The notes under the pieces were generated by a model. That model was not told where the DNA came from. It was given only the letters and a program-made list of their open reading frames with translations, and did no database searches. This document shows, piece after piece, positions 1 to 9,316 of a DNA stretch of 64,000 nucleotides. The stretch covers positions 372,001 through 436,000 of the forward strand of contig NZ_CP142146.1 of NCBI RefSeq assembly GCF_035918315.1. Reading direction: 5' to 3'. Origin of the DNA: Vagococcus jeotgali. Its GTDB lineage: Bacteria > Bacillota > Bacilli > Lactobacillales > Vagococcaceae. Numbering within the stretch: position 1 is the stretch's first letter; every line of letters starts with the position of its first letter. The translations under genes were made by a program, and so were the position numbers.

Positions 1-1088
<1,088 letters not shown>

Positions 1089-1487
1089 ATGCTAAAATTA
1101 TACACTTCACCTAGTTGTACTTCTTGTCGAAAAGCTCGTGCTTGGTTACAGGATAATCAAATAGAATTTGTTGAAAGAAACATTTTTTCTGAACCGTTAA
1201 CACAAGATGAGCTAAAAGAAATTTTAAGAATGACTGAAGATGGAACAGAAGAGATTATCTCAACTCGTTCTAAGGTTTTCCAAAAATTAGATATTGATTT
1301 AGATGAGTTATCACTTCCTGAATTATTAGATCTAGTCCAAGAAAATCCAGGTCTTCTAAGACGACCAATTATGATTGATGATAAAAGACTTCAAGTTGGA
1401 TTCAACGAAGATGAGATTCGTCGTTTCTTACCAAGAGAAGTACGCGCAATTGAGTTAAAACAAGCTCAATTAATGGCTGGAATCTAA
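1089..1487 (+). CDS. spxA: Redox-responsive global regulator Spx
   Basis: Spx (ArsC-like fold) binds the RNA polymerase alpha C-terminal domain and activates the thiol-stress regulon. It is degraded by ClpXP with the help of the SpxH adaptor, whose gene is in this window at 59.8 kb. The 132 residues match the family length. The CxxC redox switch is seen at residues 10-13 ([13 protein letters not shown]) and the conserved RPIM segment near residue 92. A strong AAAAGGAG ribosome site precedes the ATG. A hairpin terminator follows at 1501, so the gene is probably monocistronic. mecA comes next, the usual neighbour in Bacilli. Confidence 0.96.
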   Translation: MLKLYTSPSCTSCRKARAWLQDNQIEFVERNIFSEPLTQDELKEILRMTEDGTEEIISTRSKVFQKLDIDLDELSLPELLDLVQENPGLLRRPIMIDDKRLQVGFNEDEIRRFLPREVRAIELKQAQLMAGI

Positions 1488-1500
1488 AATAAAATTTTCT

Positions 1501-1534
1501 CGGCATACTTAACTTTAGTATGTCGATTTTTGTT
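1501..1534 (+). terminator. Terminator after spxA
   Basis: Stem CGGCATACT / AGTATGTCG with a 7-base loop, followed by ATTTTTGTT. Confidence 0.75.
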
Positions 1535-1551
1535 ATATTGAGTTGATTTTC

Positions 1552-1579
1552 TTTACTTTTTACTAATTTAGGCTACAAT
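1552..1579 (+). promoter_or_regulatory. mecA promoter
   Basis: TTTACT (1552-1557), a 16-base spacer, then TACAAT (1574-1579). The first in-frame ATG (1578) overlaps this -10, so it cannot be on the transcript. The true start must be the ATG at 1617, which has GGGGTG 8-9 bases upstream. Confidence 0.6.
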
Positions 1580-1616
1580 GAAGGTAGAATATAATGGAGA
1601 AATGGGGTGTAGCGAA

Positions 1617-2300
1617 ATGGAAATGGAGAGAATAAATGAAAATACCATTCGTGTATCAATTGCTAATGAGGATTTAGAAGAACGTGGTATTAGGGTATTA
1701 GATTTATTGGGAAATCAAAAAGAAATTGAAAATTTCTTTTATAGTATTTTAGAAGAGGTAGATATTGATAATCAATTTCAAGAAAATGACTCTATAACGT
1801 TCCAGGTGCTACCCAATTATGATGGGCTAGAGTTGTTTATTAGTAAAAGTAACATCATTAATCCACCAACTGATATGAATTCATATATGGAAAACCAAGT
1901 TGATGAATTTACTGATTTTCTAAAAAATCATATTGTCTCTCAAGAAGAAGATCAAGATATCTCAGTTGAAGTGTTAGATGAGAATGACATATATGCAGAT
2001 GAGTCTGTATCAAAAGATATGGTTTTTAGAGCTAATGATTTTGAAGATTTAATCGAGTTATCAAATGTTATAAATATGTCTCATGCTACGACTAATCTTT
2101 ATCAGTACCAGTCAGCCTATTTTTTAGTTGTTACATTTTATTTAGAGGATATATCAAAATCACAAGTTAAAAATGACATCTCAAAATTGTATGAGTTTTT
2201 GATGAAAACTCCAGTTACTAAAGATATTTTAGAAGAGTATGGCCAGTCAATTATAGAGGATAATGCACTAAATCTATTATCTTTCTACTTTAAACCATAA
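1617..2300 (+). CDS. mecA: Adaptor protein MecA
   Basis: MecA targets substrates to ClpC/ClpP; in Bacilli and streptococci it restrains competence by presenting ComK or ComX for degradation. The protein from the 1617 ATG (MEMERINENTIRVSI) is 227 residues and shows the family pattern: a conserved N-terminal substrate-binding part, an acidic variable linker around residues 105-135, and a C-terminal ClpC-binding domain with a LYQYQSAYFLVV core. The start was moved downstream of the longest frame because the earlier ATG lies in the promoter. In related genomes coiA follows directly; here a GtrA-like gene and the nrd operon do. Confidence 0.94.
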   Translation: MEMERINENTIRVSIANEDLEERGIRVLDLLGNQKEIENFFYSILEEVDIDNQFQENDSITFQVLPNYDGLELFISKSNIINPPTDMNSYMENQVDEFTDFLKNHIVSQEEDQDISVEVLDENDIYADESVSKDMVFRANDFEDLIELSNVINMSHATTNLYQYQSAYFLVVTFYLEDISKSQVKNDISKLYEFLMKTPVTKDILEEYGQSIIEDNALNLLSFYFKP

Positions 2301-2328
2301 AAAAGAATGTGCTTGCACATTCTTTTTT
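2301..2328 (+). terminator. Terminator after mecA
   Basis: Near-perfect hairpin AAAAGAATGTGC / GCACATTCTTTT with a T-rich tail. Confidence 0.85.
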
Positions 2329-2354
2329 AGAGTGAAGATTAAAGAGGTGAATGA

Positions 2355-2873
2355 ATGAAAAAATATAATGAATTTATACTGTATAGTGTTTTTGGAACGA
2401 CAGCCACCTTTCTTTACTTTTTTGCACGATTTACATCGAAAAATTGGACGAGTAGTGTCTTAGTTTCTGTGATGATTGCTCAAGCAGTAGCTATTCTTTT
2501 TTCATTTTTTACTAATAAATTTATCGTGTTTAAAAATAAAGATTTAGGATTTGTAAAATCTTTACAACAGTTTGGCGAATTTTTAGCTGCTAGACTAGCC
2601 GTTATTTTACTTGATTTAGGTATTGCCTATTTTTTTGTTGAAAAATATCATAGAACGATGATTCAAGCGATGCATCTTCAAAAGATTAATTATGCTAATC
2701 ACTCAATCTTTACAGGAGTCATGATTTCTTATATCGGTAATGCTTATTTACTAAATGAATTTATCTTTACGGTAATTTCTCAAGTATTAGCAACTATTAT
2801 TAATTATGTTGTATCTAAGAGAATAGTATTTAACGTTAAAAAAAACTATGAGGCCACATTAAGTGCTTCATAG
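2355..2873 (+). CDS. GtrA-like family membrane protein
   Basis: A 172-residue protein with four hydrophobic segments (about residues 8-27, 35-55, 75-95, 130-152). The pattern FFTNKFIVF after the second segment and YVVSKRIVFN at the C-terminus are typical of GtrA/DPMS flippase-like proteins, which help move lipid-linked sugars across the membrane or decorate wall glycopolymers. The ribosome site AAAGAGGTGA precedes the ATG. The last codons form one arm of the terminator shared with nrdF. The substrate is unknown and no glycosyltransferase is adjacent. Confidence 0.75.
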   Translation: MKKYNEFILYSVFGTTATFLYFFARFTSKNWTSSVLVSVMIAQAVAILFSFFTNKFIVFKNKDLGFVKSLQQFGEFLAARLAVILLDLGIAYFFVEKYHRTMIQAMHLQKINYANHSIFTGVMISYIGNAYLLNEFIFTVISQVLATIINYVVSKRIVFNVKKNYEATLSAS

Positions 2874-2881
2874 TTTTTTTC
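2838..2881. terminator. Bidirectional terminator GtrA / nrdF
   Basis: AAAAAACTATGAGG pairs with CTTCATAGTTTTTT; A- and T-runs on both sides serve the convergent genes. It overlaps the end of the GtrA-like gene. Confidence 0.85.
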
Positions 2882-2882
2882 T

Positions 2883-3851
2883 TTACATTCCGATTAAATA
2901 ATCGTCTTCCTTCATAGCTTCAACTGATCCAAGTAGGTAACCATTACCTACTTGAGAGAAGAAGTCATGGTTACTTGTTCCTGTTGATAATCCGTTCATC
3001 ACAATTGGATTAACATCATTTGCCGTATCAGGAAATAGGGGATCCATACCTAAGTTCATTAAGGCTTTATTGGCATTATAGCGTAAGAAAGTTTTCACTT
3101 CCTCAGTCCACCCTAATTTATCATATAAAAGATCAGTATATAATTCCTCGTTTTCATATAATTCAAATAACAAATCATACATCCAAGCTTTTATTTCTTC
3201 TTGTTCAGCCTCAGGAAGCTCATTGTATCCCAATTGGAATTTATAACCAATATAAGTACCATGAACTGACTCATCGCGAATAATCAGTTTGATGATTTCA
3301 GCAACGTTTGCTAGTTTGTTGTTACCCAAATAGTAAAGGGGAGCATAGAATCCTGAATAGAAAAGGAAAGTCTCGGCATAGACACTAGCCACTTTCTTTT
3401 GTAATGCAGAACCATTTAGATAAATTTCATTAATAATTTTAGCTTTTTTTTGTAAATAAGGATTTGTATTTGTCCATTCAAAAATCTCTTCAATTTCAGC
3501 TTTGGTGTTTAATGTACTAAAAATCGATGAATAACTTTTAGCATGAACACTTTCCATAAATTGAATATTGTTTAGAACAGCCTCTTCGTGAGGTGTTCTA
3601 ATATCTTTTCTAAGTGCTTCAATCCCATTTTCTGACTGGATAGTATCAAGAAGCGTTAAGCCACCAAATACTAAACCAATATTCTCTTTTTGATCATCTG
3701 AAAAACCACGCCAGTCATCTAAGTCATTAGACAAAGGGATACGCGTATCTAACCAAAATTGTTCTGTTAATTTTTCCCAAGTAGATTTATCAATAATATC
3801 TTCAACTTCGTTCCAATTAATCGCTTGATAATAACTATTTTCTTGTATCAC
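2883..3851 (-). CDS. nrdF: Class Ib ribonucleotide reductase beta subunit NrdF
   Basis: Small (R2) subunit carrying the Mn- or Fe-tyrosyl radical cofactor for aerobic dNTP synthesis. It has 322 residues, the normal length. Metal-ligand motifs are visible: FMESVHAKSYS (E and H), ETFLFYSGFY (E plus the nearby Tyr) and RDESVHGTYIGY (E and H). It starts at GTG 3851 with a strong AAGGAGG 8 bases upstream; the next in-frame start would cut the conserved N-terminus. It is the last gene of nrdHIEF, 12 bases after nrdE. Confidence 0.96.
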   Translation of the reverse strand: MIQENSYYQAINWNEVEDIIDKSTWEKLTEQFWLDTRIPLSNDLDDWRGFSDDQKENIGLVFGGLTLLDTIQSENGIEALRKDIRTPHEEAVLNNIQFMESVHAKSYSSIFSTLNTKAEIEEIFEWTNTNPYLQKKAKIINEIYLNGSALQKKVASVYAETFLFYSGFYAPLYYLGNNKLANVAEIIKLIIRDESVHGTYIGYKFQLGYNELPEAEQEEIKAWMYDLLFELYENEELYTDLLYDKLGWTEEVKTFLRYNANKALMNLGMDPLFPDTANDVNPIVMNGLSTGTSNHDFFSQVGNGYLLGSVEAMKEDDYLIGM

Positions 3852-3863
3852 TGTAGGTCCTCC

Positions 3864-6032
3864 TTAAATAACACAACTCTCACATTGATTACTGCCAATC
3901 TCTTCATCATCATCAGTAAATGTTCTGATATAATAAATAGATTTGATTCCTTGATGGAAGGCATAGTGGCGCAAAATATTTAAATCACGAGTCGTTTGTT
4001 TATTTGTATCAGTTTTCCACTCATATAAGCCCTCAGGAATGTCAGAGCGCATAAATAAAGTTAAACTCATACCTTGATCGATATGTTTTTGAGCTGTTGC
4101 GTAAACATCAATGACTTTTCGCATATCCATATCATAAGCAGATGTGTAATAAGGCATCGTCTCATTTGAAAGATATGGTGCTGGATAATAAATTTTCCCA
4201 ATTTTTTTCTCTTGACGCTCTTCAATCAAGCGAGTAATAGGATGAATACTAGCACTTGTATCATTAATATAAGAAATTGAACCATTTGGAGCGACTGCTA
4301 AACGGTTTTGATGATATAAGCCATGTTCTTTAACAGAAGCTTGTAAATCTTTCCAATCTTTATCTGTTGGAATAAAAATCCCTTCAAATAATGATTTTAC
4401 TTTGTCAGATTTTGGCTCAATTACGTCATTAATATACGTATCAAAGTAAGAACCATTAGCATAATCAGATTTTTCAAAATTATCGAAAGTTTCACCGCGT
4501 TCTTTTGCGATGTTATTGCTCTCAACTAAAGTCCAGTAGTTAAGTAACATAAAGTAAATATCCGTAAATTCAATAGATTCTTTCGAACCATACGCCATTT
4601 GATTCTTAGCAAAATAAGTATGCAGTCCCATAGCACCTAAGCCGATTGTGTGATTTAGACGGTTTCCATTTTGAATAGATGGCACGACTTCAATATCAGA
4701 AGCATCTGTAATAAACGTTAGTGCACGAGTCATAGTACGTACTGATTTTCCAAAATCAGGTCCATCCATTAAGTTTACAATATTTGTTGAACCAAGGTTA
4801 CAAGAAATGTCTGTCCCAAGAACTTCATACTCTTGACGATCATTAATAACTGATGGTTTTTGAATTTGTAAAATCTCAGAACACAAGTTACTCATAACAA
4901 TTTTCCCATCAACAGGGTTAGCACGGTTTGCTGTGTCGATATTAATAATATACGGATAACCTGACTCTTGTTGTAGTTTACTGATTTCATTTTCTAAGTA
5001 GCGAGCATTAATTTTTTGTTTACGGATATTAGGGTTAGCGACTAAATTGTCATATTCCTCACTAATATCAATGTATGAAAACGGCACGCCGTATTCTTTT
5101 TCAACGCTATATGGGCTAAATAAGTACATGTCTTCATTTTTGCGAGCTAATTCATAGAACTTGTCTGGAATAGTCAAGCCAAGTGATAAAGTTTTAACAC
5201 GAATTTTTTCATCAGCATTTTCTTTTTTCGTTGATAAGAACATTTCGATATCAGGATGGAAAACATTTAAGTAAACCACACCAGCTCCTTGGCGTTGGCC
5301 TAGTTGATTACTGTAGCTAAAGCTATCTTCAAATAACTTCATAACAGGGACCACACCACTAGCTGCACCTTCAAACCCTTTAATTGGAGCTCCTGCTTCA
5401 CGTAGGTTAGATAAATTGATCCCAACTCCGCCACCAATTCGTGATAACTGGAGAGCGCTATTAATGGATCTACCGATACTATTCATATCATCAGTTACTT
5501 GAACTAAGAAACAAGATACTAATTCACCACGGCGTTTTCTTCCTGCGTTTAAAAAGGAGGGTGTAGCAGGCTGATAACGTTGGTGAATCATTTCGTTAGC
5601 TAATTGCATAGCTAATTTTTCATCACCATTAGCAAAATATAGCGCGTTAAATGCTACACGGTCTTCGTAACTTTCTAAATATTGATTACCATCATTTGTT
5701 TTTAAGGCATATTGTGAATAAAATTTATAAGCAGCCATAAATGATTTAAATGTAAAGTCTTGTTCATCTAAGTAGTTATATAAAGACTCGATAAATGCTA
5801 GGGAGTACAGATTTAAAAACTCTTCTTCCATATAATCATGTTCAACTAAATAAGCTAGTTTTTCTTCTATAGAAGGAAAAGTTTTCGTAAAAGGAATTAC
5901 GTTTTCTTTGAAAAAAGCATCTAGGGCTTCTTTATCTTTAAACAATGGGATTTGATCATCCACTGGGCGGTTGATTTCATTATTTAACTCAAAATAAGTG
6001 ACATCAGTCAATTCTTTTAGACTCAAAATCAT
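3864..6032 (-). CDS. nrdE: Class Ib ribonucleotide reductase alpha subunit NrdE
   Basis: Catalytic (R1) subunit reducing ribonucleoside diphosphates. It has 722 residues, typical of class Ib. Visible features are the LSRIGGGVGINLSNL substrate loop, the active-site cysteine in NLCSEI, the GSTNIVNL segment, and the C-terminal CESC pair that is re-reduced by NrdH. The ATG at 6032 overlaps the end of nrdI by 29 bases, implying translational coupling. A TTG six bases further in is an alternative start, because relatives begin nearer the SLKEL residues. Confidence 0.96.
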   Translation of the reverse strand: MILSLKELTDVTYFELNNEINRPVDDQIPLFKDKEALDAFFKENVIPFTKTFPSIEEKLAYLVEHDYMEEEFLNLYSLAFIESLYNYLDEQDFTFKSFMAAYKFYSQYALKTNDGNQYLESYEDRVAFNALYFANGDEKLAMQLANEMIHQRYQPATPSFLNAGRKRRGELVSCFLVQVTDDMNSIGRSINSALQLSRIGGGVGINLSNLREAGAPIKGFEGAASGVVPVMKLFEDSFSYSNQLGQRQGAGVVYLNVFHPDIEMFLSTKKENADEKIRVKTLSLGLTIPDKFYELARKNEDMYLFSPYSVEKEYGVPFSYIDISEEYDNLVANPNIRKQKINARYLENEISKLQQESGYPYIINIDTANRANPVDGKIVMSNLCSEILQIQKPSVINDRQEYEVLGTDISCNLGSTNIVNLMDGPDFGKSVRTMTRALTFITDASDIEVVPSIQNGNRLNHTIGLGAMGLHTYFAKNQMAYGSKESIEFTDIYFMLLNYWTLVESNNIAKERGETFDNFEKSDYANGSYFDTYINDVIEPKSDKVKSLFEGIFIPTDKDWKDLQASVKEHGLYHQNRLAVAPNGSISYINDTSASIHPITRLIEERQEKKIGKIYYPAPYLSNETMPYYTSAYDMDMRKVIDVYATAQKHIDQGMSLTLFMRSDIPEGLYEWKTDTNKQTTRDLNILRHYAFHQGIKSIYYIRTFTDDDEEIGSNQCESCVI

Positions 6033-6384
6033 TCACTACTTTCTTAAAATTTTTAACGTCTTCGTCTGTTCCACTAAATTCAAATGAAAAGACAAGGGGT
6101 ACGTCATAGTCCCTTGAGATATCTTTGGCTGTAAAAATAAAAAGGTCACCGAAGTTGAGATTACCACCACCGGCGACTCCTTTCAAGTAATTGGCATTAT
6201 CTTTGAACTCAATAAAATCGTTCACTACTTCTGTGACTTCTTGGTCATAAGTAGGAACGATTAATAAGTAGTCTTCATCCATTTCATAAAAAGGGTTGGT
6301 TGTATCAATTTCATAAGTAGCTAAATCTAATTTGTTAATAAAACGTCTGGTTTGTCCTGTTAAAGAAAAATAGACTAGTTTCAT
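6004..6384 (-). CDS. nrdI: NrdI flavodoxin-like protein
   Basis: Flavodoxin-like protein that supplies oxidant (superoxide or HO2-) to assemble the Mn(III)2-tyrosyl cofactor of NrdF. It has 126 residues. The FMN phosphate loop is seen as SLTGQTRRF near the N-terminus, and AGGGNLNFG is the conserved glycine loop near residue 72. It lies between nrdH (2-base gap) and nrdE (29-base overlap). Its presence implies that the reductase can work with manganese. Confidence 0.94.
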   Translation of the reverse strand: MKLVYFSLTGQTRRFINKLDLATYEIDTTNPFYEMDEDYLLIVPTYDQEVTEVVNDFIEFKDNANYLKGVAGGGNLNFGDLFIFTAKDISRDYDVPLVFSFEFSGTDEDVKNFKKVVNDFESKRID

Positions 6385-6386
6385 AA

Positions 6387-6620
6387 TTAGACCGCCAAAG
6401 CACGAAGTTTATCAGGTCTAAATCCTACAATTGTAACTTGTGCATCTTGAGTAGTAATAACAGGAACACTTTGAAATCCTTGTTCTTTTAATGTATCTAT
6501 ATATTGTGGGTCAGTATCTAGGTTGATTTCTGTAAAAGAAACATTTTTTTCGGTTAAAAACTTTTTAGTCATAACGCATTGTGGGCAATTATTTTTTGTA
6601 TATAACGTGATTGGTGTCAT
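6387..6620 (-). CDS. nrdH: Glutaredoxin-like NrdH-redoxin
   Basis: Thioredoxin-fold electron donor for NrdE. It has 77 residues with the CPQC redox motif at residues 12-15 (KNNCPQCVMTKKFL) and the cis-Pro segment SVPVIT. The C-terminal GFRPDKL matches the family. Ribosome site AAGGGGG precedes the ATG. It is the first gene of the operon; promoter and NrdR box lie immediately upstream. Confidence 0.95.
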   Translation of the reverse strand: MTPITLYTKNNCPQCVMTKKFLTEKNVSFTEINLDTDPQYIDTLKEQGFQSVPVITTQDAQVTIVGFRPDKLRALAV

Positions 6621-6657
6621 GTGACAACCCCCTTAAATTGTTTTCTTGATATCTATT

Positions 6658-6708
6658 AGTATAGCTTGAAAATAAAAAAAGTCAAACGAAAAACACAAGA
6701 TATTGTGT
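6658..6708 (-). promoter_or_regulatory. nrdHIEF promoter with proximal NrdR box
   Basis: On the minus strand, -35 TTGACT (6685-6680), a 16-base spacer and -10 TATACT (6663-6658). Directly upstream of the -35, at 6693-6708, is ACACAAGATATTGTGT, a near-palindromic 16-mer that matches the NrdR-box consensus known from many bacteria. NrdR represses class Ib genes when dATP is high. The position suggests direct promoter control. Confidence 0.8.
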
Positions 6709-6881
6709 CCTTGTTTGGCTGTAAGTACTATTGATAGTATGTTAGAGAAGTGATTCTTTTTTTTTATACTAGTTAAGAGTATATTTTTTGTGAGCAAGCT
6801 AAAAATCAAACTGATGCCCATATTATTTTTATCAAACTTCAGACTGAAGTTAGTCAGCTAGATGGACTTACGTAAGTTAAC

Positions 6882-6897
6882 ACACAAGATATAGTAT
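6882..6897. promoter_or_regulatory. Distal NrdR-box-like site
   Basis: ACACAAGATATAGTAT, identical to the proximal box over its first 11 bases but with a degenerate 3' half. It lies 189 bases from the proximal box. Confidence 0.55.
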
Positions 6898-7108
6898 AGG
6901 CATGTGTTTAACAAAAGTAAATAGGTAAAGTCATAAAATTAACTTGAAAAATTAAAAATTTCATTAAATAGAATATAAATGATATATTTTTTTAATAAAA
7001 CATTGTATGCTTAACCCATATTTTTTTAAGGTTAAAAAAACACTCGTTCTTTAATGTAACTTAAGTTTTTTAATAATCCGTAAAATGAACAAAAGAAAGA
7101 AGGTTATT
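6898..7108. other. Intergenic region upstream of the frameshifted gene
   Basis: AT-rich with several T- and A-runs. There is no gene and no convincing promoter. The remainder of the 464-base gap after nrdH holds the nrd control sites listed separately. Confidence 0.3.
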
Positions 7109-7682
7109 ATGAAAGGAAAAGTAATGGATACAGATCAAAAGATATTTGAAGAAAACTATTTAAACGTTGTAGGGCATATTGATGATTTTGAAGAGACATT
7201 ATGGTTTAAACGATTATCTGAAAAGGAAAAAACCAATGCACGACCAACTATTATTTTGTTTAGCGAATATATGTTTGATTACCATTTTCAAACAATAGTT
7301 GAGTGGGATTCCACTAACCTCAAAGACGTTATATTAAATAGATTTCCGTATGAGGTAATAACCAGTATAGATTATTTTAATCAAGTTCCCCCTATTATGA
7401 TACATTTTTTTGATTATTTATATTTATCAGAAAAACTATACTCAAGGGTTGTATTTGTCACATAGTATAAATCAGTTGACTGGTGAATTAGTGAGAGAAG
7501 TATTAAACCAACAAGAAGATACTTTTGTTAGTAATTTGTTAAGTCTAGGTGAAGAGATGAGTTTGGATTTAAGTCTATTACCAGATACGGAGAAATTATT
7601 TCATTTTGTAGAGGAGTTTGAATATATTAGTCAATGTCATTTTAGGATAACGCAACCTAGCTCTATTATTATCTCTTCATGA
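7109..7682 (+). pseudogene. Unknown protein gene interrupted by a frameshift
   Basis: Two overlapping frames read as one protein of about 190 residues: the first runs from an ATG at 7109 (AAGAAGG ribosome site) and stops at 7465, and the second is open from 7410 to 7682. They join cleanly if one A is removed from the A5 run at 7431-7435, giving SENYTQGLYLSH. No domain, signal peptide or membrane segment was recognised; the protein is rich in acidic and aromatic residues. It could be a true pseudogene, a sequencing error, or two genes. An in-frame ATG at 7085 lacks a ribosome site. Confidence 0.55.
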
Positions 7683-7774
7683 GGTCACAGATTTTAAATG
7701 GCTAGTTGATTAAGATATATGATTTTAAAAAAAAATGATTTAATGGTACAATGAGGTTATGAAAGGGGGTATTT

Positions 7775-8083
7775 ATGATGAAAAAAACAATGAAATATGC
7801 ATTAGGAACGGCAGCTATTTTAGGTACAGTTGCAGTGATTAAGATAACTAAAAAAGGTGTCGAGAAAACGACAGAGTCAATTAATAAGTTAAAATTCAAA
7901 TTGTTAGTTCGTGACAAATTAAATGATAACCCAGGTCTTTTAGATTTAGCAGATGATTTAGCAGATGATGAAATTCGTGTATTAATTGATGTCTTAGAGC
8001 GTTTAGATGACAACAAACATGAAGAACATTTTGGTGCAGCAGTTAAGTCAAAAATCGCATCGGCAATTGCAGGTAAACAATAA
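7775..8083 (+). CDS. Small membrane-anchored protein of unknown function
   Basis: A 102-residue protein with a single hydrophobic N-terminal segment (about residues 6-23), followed by a charged, largely helical part with a repeated LADDLADDE motif. The lack of a lipobox or signal-peptidase site suggests a membrane-tethered cytoplasmic protein. GAAAGGGGG lies upstream of tandem ATG codons; the second ATG is equally possible. A terminator follows, so it stands alone before the walR operon. Confidence 0.7.
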   Translation: MMKKTMKYALGTAAILGTVAVIKITKKGVEKTTESINKLKFKLLVRDKLNDNPGLLDLADDLADDEIRVLIDVLERLDDNKHEEHFGAAVKSKIASAIAGKQ

Positions 8084-8100
8084 TGAGTGTGAGTAAACAA

Positions 8101-8140
8101 AAGAGGATGACCACAATAATGGGCATCCTCTTATTTTAAT
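8101..8140 (+). terminator. Terminator after the small membrane protein gene
   Basis: AAGAGGATG / CATCCTCTT stem, 14-base loop, then ATTTTAAT. Confidence 0.7.
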
Positions 8141-8601
8141 GTTTGAATTTATGAGGGGTACATTAAATGTGTTATTTGGAATAAAAAAGCGTAAAAAAAG
8201 CTTAATAGATATATTTTATTAATCTATCAATCTTATTGTTATTCCTTAAGGTTGGTTATGACTAGGCTTTGTAAGGGAAGGGGAAACCTAGTCACAACTC
8301 AAAAATTAGCCGAATAAATTAAATAAATTAATTTATGCACCTAGTTTAATGCAAAATTATTAATCTAACAATCAAAAAAATCTAATTTCATAGACTAATA
8401 GCAAAAAAAGATACATAGAGACTGGTAAAACAGTATTTCATTTTTTTCGTATAGATATGCAATTTTTGGGGAATTAGTTGTTATTTTATTTTTTTTAAGC
8501 GTAATCATTTTAGAATAATAGCTGTTTGATTTTTTAAGTCATAAAAATGATGTATAATGAAGTGAGTGTGTTTTTGACACAAAGATTAAGGGGGTTTTGA
8601 A
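8141..8601. other. Upstream region of walR with a hairpin
   Basis: No gene. The inverted repeat GTTATGACTAGG (8255-8266) / CCTAGTCACAAC (8287-8298) has one non-pairing position and no T-tract, so it is not a terminator. A TATAAT -10 lies at 8553-8558, 44 bases ahead of the walR start; the best -35 (TTGATT 8526-8531) is 21 bases away, which is long. The rest is AT-rich. Confidence 0.45.
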
Positions 8602-9306
8602 ATGAAAAAGATATTAGTGGTGGATGATGAAAAGCCAATTTCAGATATTGTCAAATTTAATTTAACAAAAGAAGGATATGAAGTGTTTACAGCCTTTGAT
8701 GGTGAAGAGGCAATTGAGAAGGTAGAAGAGGTGGAACCAGATTTAATTTTACTGGATCTAATGCTTCCTAAAAAAGATGGTTTAGAGGTTTGTCGTGAGG
8801 TACGAAAAAATCATGATACACCGATTATTATGGTAACAGCTAAAGATTCAGAAATTGATAAGGTCTTAGGTTTAGAACTAGGAGCAGATGACTATGTGAC
8901 CAAACCATTTTCAAATCGTGAATTAGTGGCTCGTGTGAAAGCAAATTTACGTCGTCATGATAATAGGGTTTCCAAGGAAGAAGAGGAAGAAACAGGGGAT
9001 TTAACGATTGGTTCATTAACAATTCATCCGGATGCTTATGTGGTATCTAAAAAGGGTGAAACCATTGAATTAACACATCGTGAATTTGAATTATTATATT
9101 ATTTAGCAAAACATATAGGACAAGTGATGACTAGAGAGCATTTACTACAAACTGTTTGGGGATATGATTATTTTGGTGATGTCAGAACGGTAGATGTCAC
9201 TGTGAGACGTTTAAGAGAGAAGATTGAAGATAATCCAAGTCACCCAAACTGGTTAATCACTAGACGTGGTGTTGGTTATTATTTAAGAAACTCAGATCAA
9301 GATTAG
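8602..9306 (+). CDS. walR: Essential response regulator WalR (YycF)
   Basis: OmpR-family response regulator controlling peptidoglycan hydrolase genes. It has 234 residues. The receiver domain (1-120) shows the acidic pair in VVDDEK, the phospho-acceptor Asp in LLDLMLP and the conserved Lys in VTKPF. The winged-helix domain (about 135-230) contains [13 protein letters not shown] and the [14 protein letters not shown] recognition helix. Ribosome site AAGGGGG. It is the first gene of walRKHIJ; walK begins 10 bases after it. Confidence 0.97.
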   Translation: MKKILVVDDEKPISDIVKFNLTKEGYEVFTAFDGEEAIEKVEEVEPDLILLDLMLPKKDGLEVCREVRKNHDTPIIMVTAKDSEIDKVLGLELGADDYVTKPFSNRELVARVKANLRRHDNRVSKEEEEETGDLTIGSLTIHPDAYVVSKKGETIELTHREFELLYYLAKHIGQVMTREHLLQTVWGYDYFGDVRTVDVTVRRLREKIEDNPSHPNWLITRRGVGYYLRNSDQD

Positions 9307-9316
9307 AGGACAATAG

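Noticed and set aside
6633-6821. Reading frame of 62 residues upstream of nrdH on the minus strand
   Set aside because: It covers the nrd promoter and NrdR box, is low-complexity and has no ribosome site.
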